Source: G023898405 sp964368985
Lineage (GTDB): Bacteria > Myxococcota > UBA727 > JABDBI01
Direction of reading: 5' to 3'
NCBI GenBank assembly: GCA_964368985.1
Contig: CAYJDW010000021.1
Location: 1-40,455 of the forward strand
Length of the DNA: 40,455 nt
In this document: one piece after another, positions 7,504-14,279 of the stretch
Position numbering within the stretch: the stretch's first letter is position 1
Layout: each line of letters opens with the position of its first letter
Program-made: the position numbers and the translations under genes
The notes under the pieces: model-generated
Seen by the model: only the letters and a program-made list of their open reading frames with translations
What the model was told of the DNA's origin: nothing
Database searches by the model: none

Positions 7504-8730
7504 TTAAAGGACGATCCTGTCACTTTCCACTGGTTTTGCAACCACCTCATCCATAGCTTTTGCTTTTCCTAAAATTGAAGAGAATACAGTAATGATAATA
7601 CTCATTATTGGCACCGCCAATAAAGCACCTACAATACCATAAAAACGCTCACCAGTTAACAATGCTAAAACAATCAAAACTGGATGTATTTTAGAGGAAT
7701 TACCGAGTATTTTTGGGTTAAGAAAATTAGCTTCTAACATATGAATAAAAGCAATCCATACTAATGCCATCAAGGCCTTAACCGGGGAGATGGTCAGCGC
7801 CACCAAAACAATGGGGACAGTACTGATAATACTGCCAAATATGGGAACTAAACTGAAAATCCCAGCAATACTAGCTAAAATAAAGGCAAATTTTATCTTT
7901 AATACAAGCAATCCAATTAGGGTCAAAACCGCGTTTATAAGGCATATAGTTAATTGCCCTCTCACTACACCAGCTAAACGTTGATCCAGGCGCGCCAGAA
8001 AGCTGCTAAATTGCTCGCGATCATTGATCGGCACCAGCGTAAAGAAGAATTGTTTAATAGATTTTATATCAACCAAAAGAAAACCGGTGATCATCAGAAC
8101 CAGCAAGACCAAAAATAAAAACGATATAAATTTAGTCACAAAGTACTGAGCGCTAGATATGATACTCTTTGCCTCAGATTTCAAATAAATAATAAGGTCA
8201 TTTAAAATATTATGGAAAATGCCCACCAGATCAATGGAGAGCCAATTTGATTTGTGAGGACCAAAGGTTGTCTGACTATTTTCGACAATTGGAGGAGTTA
8301 TTTCTAGGGGTAATTGATAATCCCGAAAAAACTGCTCGATACTTCTGCCTAATTTATTTATAGAATCATCATCGATGGAGTTCATAAGAACACTCGCATC
8401 CTTCGCTAAACGCACCATTTCCGAATAAAATTGAGGCAGAAATACAATTGAAAATACAGCAATAATTAAAGCAAAACTAAGATAAATAATTAGTACCGAT
8501 AATCCTCGCGATAAGGGCCTGCCTTTAAACTTTATGCGCCCTAAAAAAGCGACGAGGGGATGAAAAACATAAGCTAATAGCGAGGCCACAAAAAAAGGCA
8601 AAAGAACCGCTCGCACGAGATAAAGACCAATAAATAGTGAAACCCACAAGGCAAATAAAGTTGCTCGATACTGGAAAGTCTTTGATGAAAAATCAAAATA
8701 TTTTTTTTTGGGTAACAAGATACTCCCCAC
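7504..8730 (-). CDS. AI-2E family (PerM-like) transporter
   Basis: A 408-residue polytopic membrane protein of the AI-2E/PerM family (PF01594). Hydrophobic segments pair at ~25-60 (LFALWVSLFIGLYLVRAV, then FFVASLLAYVF with the conserved HPLVAFLGR), at ~75-100, at ~195-220, and as a cluster at ~265-390. A polar, probably extracytoplasmic loop covers ~105-190. The late motif AFIHMLEANFLNPKILGNSSKIHPVLIVLALLTG is trimmed here to its hallmark NFLNPKILG and HPVLIVLALL parts. Members export varied substrates, and the true substrate cannot be read from sequence. The annotated start is GTG at 8730. A TTG at 8718 sits four bases after GGGGAG and is an alternative start. It heads the group with the TPR gene and smc. 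Confidence 0.88.
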   Translation of the reverse strand: MGSILLPKKKYFDFSSKTFQYRATLFALWVSLFIGLYLVRAVLLPFFVASLLAYVFHPLVAFLGRIKFKGRPLSRGLSVLIIYLSFALIIAVFSIVFLPQFYSEMVRLAKDASVLMNSIDDDSINKLGRSIEQFFRDYQLPLEITPPIVENSQTTFGPHKSNWLSIDLVGIFHNILNDLIIYLKSEAKSIISSAQYFVTKFISFLFLVLLVLMITGFLLVDIKSIKQFFFTLVPINDREQFSSFLARLDQRLAGVVRGQLTICLINAVLTLIGLLVLKIKFAFILASIAGIFSLVPIFGSIISTVPIVLVALTISPVKALMALVWIAFIHMLEANFLNPKILGNSSKIHPVLIVLALLTGERFYGIVGALLAVPIMSIIITVFSSILGKAKAMDEVVAKPVESDRIVL

Positions 8731-8808
8731 ATATATAGGCGTTGCTAAAACTGGCTCACTATAGCACCTATAATGGCTAATCTCTATGCCCGCCCGAGGA
8801 CTTGCGCG

Positions 8809-9087
8809 ATGTTTGGATTGTTAAAATGGATAATAATTTTCGGATTGATAGGAAGTGTGTGGTTTATATACGATATCGCCTCTGACCTAAGCCTAAGCGA
8901 TAAACGTGCGTTGAAAAAGGATGCCATCGAGGCGCTAGATAATGGCAATACAGAGCCTCTCACCTCATCTATTGGGGAAAAGCTTCGGCATGAATACCGT
9001 GAGAAGAAAAGTGGCGTGATGTATCAGATTAGGCAAAAGCTGCGAAACTTGGTGGATAGCTGGACGGTGGATGGCGACCAGAACTGA
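8809..9087 (+). CDS. Small single-span membrane protein, unknown function
   Basis: The open frame extends upstream to 8773, but the ATG at 8809 has a GAGG site nine bases before it and begins directly with a membrane helix (MFGLLKWIIIFGLIGSVWF). It gives 92 residues: one transmembrane segment at ~4-23, then a charged, helical soluble tail with several lysine/arginine-rich turns (KRALKKD, KLRHEYREKK, IRQKLRNL). The orientation is probably N-in by length, but this is uncertain. It stands alone between the divergent AI-2E group and the convergent CysQ-family gene. No family was recognised. Confidence 0.6.
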   Translation: MFGLLKWIIIFGLIGSVWFIYDIASDLSLSDKRALKKDAIEALDNGNTEPLTSSIGEKLRHEYREKKSGVMYQIRQKLRNLVDSWTVDGDQN

Positions 9088-9114
9088 GGTTTTCTTTATT
9101 GCCGAAAAGAGAGC

Positions 9115-9933
9115 TCACCCATCCCCAATATTTTTCAACATGGCCATAAAACCCTCATCCGGCTCAAAATTCGCCACCATGATCGGCTGCTGATGCGCAA
9201 TACCTTCTTCATAGGTCAGCGAGGTGCCGTCGAGATGGCTCATCAAAGCACCCGATGCATTGATAATAGCTAATGGCGCTGCGGTATCCCACATTTTCAT
9301 GTGGCGATTCCAGCACACATAAAAATCCGCCTTCCCCTCCATCACCAACATGGCTTTAAGACCAATGGAGCTTTGGTGAACAATGGAAGTGGGATTTAGT
9401 TCAGCGATGAGCTGAGATTGCTTTTTTGATTTTGATGAACGGGATACAATAAGGCCTAAATTAGCTGAGCCTTTCTTCTGCCGCTTCACGACGATATTTG
9501 AGCTCTTTGTCGCCACTAATTTTTCGCACCAGGCCTGCTTATCAACAATTCCGCTCCACATACTATCCGACGAGGGCTGATATATCACCCCCAATACAGG
9601 AATATGATTAATGGTGAGTCCAATCATCACCACAAAATCATCCCGTCCGACCACATAACTCGCCGTGCCATCGATGGGATCGATAAACCAGACGCGAGTC
9701 TTCTTAGCGATACTTTCGCCCTTATAAGCTTCTTCACTAATTATTTGGTCATCGGGGAAATGTTTAGCGAGCCGCTCACAGATATATTCATCGATAAAAA
9801 TATCCGCATCCGACACAGGGCCTTGGCCTAAGGGTTTATGACTGATCTTTAGGCTCGATTGTTTAAGCAAGGCAATATGACCTGCTTCTCGAGCTAATTT
9901 TTGAGCGAGCAAAAGTTCGTTTTTAAGATTCAT
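9115..9933 (-). CDS. Inositol monophosphatase / CysQ family phosphatase
   Basis: A 272-residue Mg-dependent phosphatase of the FIG superfamily. The metal site is intact: SDAD at 41-44, SEE at 66-68, and the signature DPIDGT at 85-90 in VWFIDPIDGTASYVVG. The second signature, WDTAAPLAIINASGA near residue ~220, supplies the last aspartate. CysQ enzymes hydrolyse 3'-phosphoadenosine-5'-phosphate from sulfate assimilation to AMP, whereas inositol monophosphatases act on myo-inositol phosphates. The WDTAAP form and the length lean toward CysQ, but the substrate is not certain. An AGGG site is five bases before the ATG. It lies just downstream of the peroxiredoxin gene, behind a strong terminator, so it probably has its own promoter or relies on read-through. 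Confidence 0.85.
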   Translation of the reverse strand: MNLKNELLLAQKLAREAGHIALLKQSSLKISHKPLGQGPVSDADIFIDEYICERLAKHFPDDQIISEEAYKGESIAKKTRVWFIDPIDGTASYVVGRDDFVVMIGLTINHIPVLGVIYQPSSDSMWSGIVDKQAWCEKLVATKSSNIVVKRQKKGSANLGLIVSRSSKSKKQSQLIAELNPTSIVHQSSIGLKAMLVMEGKADFYVCWNRHMKMWDTAAPLAIINASGALMSHLDGTSLTYEEGIAHQQPIMVANFEPDEGFMAMLKNIGDG

Positions 9934-9946
9934 TGGTTCCCTGGCG

Positions 9947-9979
9947 CAAAAAAACCTCCGCTTTTTGGAGGCGGAGGTT
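9947..9979 (-). terminator. Intrinsic terminator of the peroxiredoxin gene
   Basis: AACCTCCGC at 9953-9961 pairs perfectly with GCGGAGGTT at 9971-9979. On the minus strand the stem is followed by a run of T, giving a textbook rho-independent terminator 21 bases after the peroxiredoxin stop. Confidence 0.88.
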
Positions 9980-10000
9980 ATTTAGTAAATCATCGGACTC

Positions 10001-10600
10001 TTAGAGCGTTGCTCGATGATTAGCCAAATAGGCTGCTACGCCATCAGAGCTCGGCTTCATGCTTACTTGGCCCTTGGTCCAACCAGCGGGGCATACTTCG
10101 CCGTGTTTTTCGGTGTGTTGCAATGCATCAACCACACGCAGTGTCTCATCAACATTTCGGCCAATCGGCAAATCATTAAGGGTGGCATGACGAACAATAC
10201 CAGCTTTGTCGATGATAAAAGTTCCGCGTAAAGCAACGGCATCGTTGATCAACACACCATAATCGCGTGAAATTTCTTTGGTCAAATCTGATACCAGAGG
10301 AAAATCAATCGGGCCGATTCCGCCTTTTTCAATCGGCGTATTGCGCCAAGCAAAGTGGGAAAACTTTGAATCAACCGAAACACCAATGATTTGGGTGTTA
10401 AGTTCTTCAAAAGCTTTGGCGCGCTTTGAAAAGGCAATAATTTCTGATGGGCACACGAAAGTAAAATCGAGGGGATAGAAAAAAAGCGCGACGTATTTTT
10501 TGTCACGAAAGCTCGAAAGAGTGATCTCTTGAAAGTCTCCATTCTTGAGCACAGCGTCAGCGCTAAAATCGGGCGCGGGTTTTTGGATCAGGGTATACAT
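10001..10600 (-). CDS. Typical 2-Cys peroxiredoxin (AhpC/Prx1 type)
   Basis: Thiol peroxidase that reduces hydrogen peroxide and organic peroxides in the cytoplasm. The peroxidatic cysteine is C50 in FTFVCPSE, and the resolving cysteine is C170 in EVCPAGW, as in 2-Cys enzymes that form disulfide-linked dimers. At 199 residues it has the normal length. The open frame reaches 10642, but the ATG at 10600 has AGGAG six bases upstream and gives the expected start MYTLIQKPAPDF. The electron donor is not shown by the context, as no ahpF or thioredoxin gene is adjacent. It is transcribed alone, divergent from argE and ended by a strong terminator. The ~105 bases between the two starts should hold both promoters; no OxyR-type site was recognised. 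Confidence 0.95.
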   Translation of the reverse strand: MYTLIQKPAPDFSADAVLKNGDFQEITLSSFRDKKYVALFFYPLDFTFVCPSEIIAFSKRAKAFEELNTQIIGVSVDSKFSHFAWRNTPIEKGGIGPIDFPLVSDLTKEISRDYGVLINDAVALRGTFIIDKAGIVRHATLNDLPIGRNVDETLRVVDALQHTEKHGEVCPAGWTKGQVSMKPSSDGVAAYLANHRATL

Positions 10601-10705
10601 GGGGAACTCCTGTTTGGTCGGGGAAATAAGAACTTTTACCAAAATGTCAGCGCTTGTGCTAGATGTCTCTTTAACTTAAGCTGAATCAAGTATTTGGAGA
10701 GTGCC

Positions 10706-11845
10706 GTGGGTTCTTTAACATCAACTCTGTCCCAACTCATCTCATTTAAGACCGTCTCTCGCACCCCAAATCTGAGTCTGATCGACTACTTAGACGACTT
10801 ATCTAAGGAACTCGGTTTCAAAACGGTGAGAATCCCCAATCCCGAAGATCAAAACCGCACCAACTTGTTATGTAAAATCGGACCCGACTGTGCCGGCGGC
10901 CTGATGCTTTCAGGGCACACTGATGTGGTTCCTAGCCTGGGTCAAGATTGGCACTCAGATCCTTTTCAATTACTCGAGCGCGACGGCTATTTTTTTGGAC
11001 GCGGCACGACCGACATGAAAGGTTTTATCGCCGCTACTTATGTGGCTCTTAGCCGCATGGATCTTAAAAAACTTAGCAAACCGCTCTCCTTACTTTGGAC
11101 CTATGACGAGGAGATCGGCTGCCGTGGCTCCTTCGTGGCCGCGCCGCTCTTAACCAAATATTTTAAGCATTTACCTGAAGCCGCTTTGATTGGTGAGCCC
11201 ACCGATTTTCAAATTCTTCGTATGCATTCGGGCCATGTGACCGTCAAGATCAGCGCCAAGGGCAAAGGCGCCCACAGCTCGGACCCCGCCTTGGGCATTT
11301 CCGCCATTAAGGCGCTCAATCAGGTAATGAGCGGCATTTTTGAGCTCGAGCAAGAACTCACTCTTGAAACCAGTCTCCCTCAATTCTTCAAACGCCCTTT
11401 CGTCACCCTCAATGTCGGGGAGATCAAAGGAGGCAGCGCGGTGAATATCATCCCTGATGAGGCTTCCGCTTCTTTAGGGTTTAGACCGCTGCCCGATTCA
11501 TCTGTCGAGGCTATTTTTGAGCGTATTCGAGCGCGCGCCCTAAAGTCTTGCACCGTACCCGGCGCAAAAATTAACCTAGTACTCGAGCATTGCTCCCCTG
11601 CCATGATGACCAAGCCTGGCACCAAATTAGAGAATATCCTGAATGCTCATAAAAAAGCCGGTGATCAAGTATCCGCCGCCTTTTCCACCGATGCCGGCAA
11701 TCTTAATCAAAGCGGCATTGAATGTTTGATTTTCGGGCCAGGAAGCATCGATATCGCCCATCAAGCCAATGAATGGGTTCTTAAAGCTGATCTGGAGCTG
11801 GCGGTCCATAAGCTGAAGAGCATTGTTGAGGAGTATTGTCGATAA
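10706..11845 (+). CDS. argE: Acetylornithine deacetylase (M20 family)
   Basis: A 379-residue zinc amidohydrolase that removes the acetyl group from N2-acetylornithine in arginine synthesis. The M20 metal ligands are in place: H71 and D73 in SGHTDVVP, D103 in RGTTDMKG, the E135/E136 pair in YDEEIG (catalytic base and ligand), E164 in GEPTD, and H352 in the IAHQANE segment near the end. The lid dimerisation domain lies at ~175-290 (HSGHVTVKISAKGKGAHSS is its start, broken here into HSGHV and GKGAHSS). A GTG start at 10706 is chosen because GGAGA lies five bases upstream; the open frame reaches a TTG at 10694. No other arg gene is nearby. Related M20 substrates such as succinyl-diaminopimelate cannot be fully excluded, but the sequence is closest to the ArgE type. 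Confidence 0.88.
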   Translation: MGSLTSTLSQLISFKTVSRTPNLSLIDYLDDLSKELGFKTVRIPNPEDQNRTNLLCKIGPDCAGGLMLSGHTDVVPSLGQDWHSDPFQLLERDGYFFGRGTTDMKGFIAATYVALSRMDLKKLSKPLSLLWTYDEEIGCRGSFVAAPLLTKYFKHLPEAALIGEPTDFQILRMHSGHVTVKISAKGKGAHSSDPALGISAIKALNQVMSGIFELEQELTLETSLPQFFKRPFVTLNVGEIKGGSAVNIIPDEASASLGFRPLPDSSVEAIFERIRARALKSCTVPGAKINLVLEHCSPAMMTKPGTKLENILNAHKKAGDQVSAAFSTDAGNLNQSGIECLIFGPGSIDIAHQANEWVLKADLELAVHKLKSIVEEYCR

Positions 11846-11847
11846 TA

Positions 11848-13377
11848 TTATTCCAAATCCACCTCATGACTCATAGGTTCCTTGTGAGCAAAAAAAGTAT
11901 GATTTGCGCCATAACGTAAAAAGTTACGCACATGGTCGGTATAAATACAGGCATATTGCCGAACCTGCGCACCAAAACGCGACAGTTCTTGGCTTTCCCT
12001 AAATAGGCGTCCCCAGCTGGGATGAAACTTGTCTTCAAGCTTGCGATTGGCGGCAGCATAGCGTTGCTTTAATCTGAGCAGGCGATTGGTCAGAGATTTA
12101 ATTTGGGTTTTTATCTCATTCACGACAATCAATGATTGGGATTGATCCTGGCTTACGCGATTTTGCAATAATCCAAGCAGCGTTCTTAGACGCATAAGAC
12201 GTTTATCAAGAATGTTTTGTTCTTGATGGATTTGTTTAAGCTCTTGGAATGATTCGTGGTTATTTAAGCTGGTTTTAATATCAAAACTGAGCTCTTTAAT
12301 AATCAGACAAGTTCGCCATAGCGAATCTTTCTTGCTGCGCAAAATATCCCCATAAATATGGTCCCCCACATAAAGCACTTGTTGGCCGCTTACACCGCAT
12401 AAGTGATGAAAATCATGGATATTACCAGCGCTCATTATTTTTTTTCTAATATGGTCTTCAGCATCACTAATGGGACAAGAAAAAGGCGTGTTGCCCGTGA
12501 AAAATTGCGGCTTCTTCGCATCCACAATAATAATTTCGAAAAGGCTCAGCCACTCTTGCTTTGTCATCCCCTCATGACCAAAAACATGATTCAGTACGGT
12601 GTGAGTATAGCCAAATGAACTATTAGTAAGGAGAAACAATTTTTTTCCGTCGCTATTTAGCTTTTTTAAAGCAATATAAATTTCATTATTTTGTTCAATA
12701 TAGCGATGTAAATCTCGCATGATTTCATTTTTCAAGACACCATTTGAATGAATAGTATCCATAGCTAATCTGATTTCATTGAAGACTAAATTAAAATTTA
12801 ATAATCGGCTGTTTTCTGGAAAGAATCGCTGTAATGGCGCCAAAGACCTCTCCTGTTCATAGAGGCAGGAAAGCGTATCAATAAAAAGGCATGCCTCAGG
12901 GATGCTGAAAAAAGTATCCAGCGAATAATAGCGTTCATCACCAATTTTTATTCGTTTTGAACCGTAAAAATTATTGATTTGCTCACTATTAAGTTCTTTG
13001 CGGCTATGACTCGCACGCCAAACATAATTCTGGTCGTCAAGCTTCAAGATATTTCCTAGATGTTTATCAACTACCAGGCCGCGAATAATTGAGTTTTGAT
13101 CAAATGAATATTTTTTTAAATTCTCAGGATAGTTTAAGTGATCCACTAAAAAGGCTTTAGCCTGTGTATATTGCAATGATTCCATTGGCTGCTTCTTATA
13201 AATAGCCAAAGTGTAATCCATATCAAATCCGATCAATTTAATATCTGACATATTTAATTCACGATTGGTATGAATAGCATTTGAGGGGTTAAAAAGGTCC
13301 TCCCACCTAAATCCGAGTTCTTTGATATGGTTGGTCGATAGCAAATGTGGACTGAGTTTATGAGATTTGATTTTCAT
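11848..13377 (-). CDS. HAD superfamily IG purine 5'-nucleotidase-like protein
   Basis: A 509-residue member of the HAD-IG 5'-nucleotidase family (PF05761), related to eukaryotic cytosolic IMP/GMP nucleotidase II. HAD motif I is GFDMDYTLA with nucleophile D52 and acid D54. Motif II is FLLTNSSFGYT at ~250. Motif III/IV is VLYVGDHIYGDILRSKK at ~345. The insertion between motifs I and II (residues ~60-240) is the large cap typical of this family. The C-terminal ~120 residues form a charged coiled region (QNRVSQDQ...KQRYAAANRKLEDKF) as in other bacterial members. The likely reaction is dephosphorylation of purine nucleoside monophosphates. It ends tail to tail with argE, the two stop codons being only two bases apart. 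Its leader (13378-13555) is very AT-rich. Confidence 0.87.
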   Translation of the reverse strand: MKIKSHKLSPHLLSTNHIKELGFRWEDLFNPSNAIHTNRELNMSDIKLIGFDMDYTLAIYKKQPMESLQYTQAKAFLVDHLNYPENLKKYSFDQNSIIRGLVVDKHLGNILKLDDQNYVWRASHSRKELNSEQINNFYGSKRIKIGDERYYSLDTFFSIPEACLFIDTLSCLYEQERSLAPLQRFFPENSRLLNFNLVFNEIRLAMDTIHSNGVLKNEIMRDLHRYIEQNNEIYIALKKLNSDGKKLFLLTNSSFGYTHTVLNHVFGHEGMTKQEWLSLFEIIIVDAKKPQFFTGNTPFSCPISDAEDHIRKKIMSAGNIHDFHHLCGVSGQQVLYVGDHIYGDILRSKKDSLWRTCLIIKELSFDIKTSLNNHESFQELKQIHQEQNILDKRLMRLRTLLGLLQNRVSQDQSQSLIVVNEIKTQIKSLTNRLLRLKQRYAAANRKLEDKFHPSWGRLFRESQELSRFGAQVRQYACIYTDHVRNFLRYGANHTFFAHKEPMSHEVDLE

Positions 13378-13515
13378 TGTTTCTCACATTAGTTTCTTAG
13401 TGAATTTTAACCCTTATAGTTATTTTACTAAATATTATTCATAATAATATTTTTTTGACTCATTAATTAGTCATCTAAGTTGCCACACCAAAACGAACAA
13501 TGATAATTTAGTGCT

Positions 13516-13544
13516 TGAGTGCATACGCGCGACACGCGCACTCA
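13516..13544. repeat. Inverted repeat upstream of the GNAT gene
   Basis: TGAGTGC at 13516-13522 and GCACTCA at 13538-13544 are perfect complements around a GC-rich centre that itself contains GCG..CGC. It ends 14 bases before the ATG at 13559, so it could be an operator or an mRNA hairpin that shades the ribosome site. Function unknown. Confidence 0.5.
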
Positions 13545-13558
13545 TGGGCTAAAACTTG

Positions 13559-14137
13559 ATGGAGTTTCTACTACAAAAAAAGCCTGAGCAGCTCGAGGAA
13601 ATGAAAGTGCGCCTTCGGCCGCTCAAGCTTCTTGACCGTAAACGGGTCTGCCGTTGGATGAGCGATCCTTATGTAGTGGAGCACAGCTTTGTTGTGCCTG
13701 GACCAAGCAGCGTACCCGCAGATTTCTTTAGTCCAGCTTATGCCGCTCGTTATTTTGAATTACTCATCAGCGATGTCGCTCGCCGAACTTTCGCTATTTT
13801 ATATAATTCCAAGCATGTGGGAAACGTAGGTTTTAAGGATCTTGATTTTTCTCGTGGCTATGCGGAGTGTTTTATTGAAATTGGCGACAAAAAACTCCGC
13901 GGCCTCGGTATTGGTCAGCGTGCCCTTGCGCAGTTAATAATGCTCGGCTTTGGCAAACTTGATCTTCATATTATTGAACTTGAGGTGCTTGAGTTCAATG
14001 TGGCGGCCATTCAAATCTATCAAAAACTCGGCTTTCAAACCTTAGCTCCCTATTCGTGGCATTATGATGCCTTTGGTATTTATTGGCGGGTTTTGAAGAT
14101 GAGATTGGAGAGGGGAGCCTCGAGCTTTTTAAGCTGA
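13559..14137 (+). CDS. GNAT family N-acetyltransferase (RimJ/RimL type)
   Basis: A 192-residue acetyl-CoA-dependent N-acetyltransferase. The typical first strand is VRLRPLKLLDRKRVCRWMSD. The acetyl-CoA pyrophosphate loop is RGLGIGQRAL (the R/Q-x2-G-x-G/A motif), and the last motif is E.N.AAIQIYQKLGFQ, as in RimJ/RimL and spermidine N-acetyltransferases. The substrate could be a protein N-terminus, an antibiotic or a small amine and cannot be read from the sequence. A later ATG at 13601, just before VRLRPL, is a possible alternative start, but its GAGGA lies too close. The last codons (SFLS-stop) run into a palindromic repeat that begins at 14133, so the repeat supplies the stop codon. Confidence 0.85.
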   Translation: MEFLLQKKPEQLEEMKVRLRPLKLLDRKRVCRWMSDPYVVEHSFVVPGPSSVPADFFSPAYAARYFELLISDVARRTFAILYNSKHVGNVGFKDLDFSRGYAECFIEIGDKKLRGLGIGQRALAQLIMLGFGKLDLHIIELEVLEFNVAAIQIYQKLGFQTLAPYSWHYDAFGIYWRVLKMRLERGASSFLS

Positions 14138-14223
14138 TTTGTCATCCTCATGCTTGACACGAGGATCCACGCAGTGGCTCATAAACTGGATACTCGGGTC
14201 AAGCCCGAGTATGACAAATCAGC
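14133..14223. repeat. Composite palindromic (REP/BIME-like) element
   Basis: A 91-bp element bounded by perfect 13-bp inverted arms: GCTGATTTGTCAT at 14133-14145 and its complement at 14211-14223. Inside are two further hairpins, TCCTC..GAGGA (14145-14165) and an eight-base-pair TACTCGGG..CCCGAGTA (14191-14211). Left and right halves are imperfect inverted copies of one ~29-bp unit (about 24 of 29 positions agree) of the GTCATCCTC-GGCTTGAC-GAGGATCC kind, which is widespread as REP-like DNA in proteobacteria. It overlaps the stop codon of the GNAT gene and ends 57 bases from the stop of the convergent beta-oxidation gene. Confidence 0.8.
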
Positions 14224-14279
14224 GTTTATCGACAGTCTCTAAAAAGTGAGTATATCGTTCGCATAGCTCTCTTTTGCTG

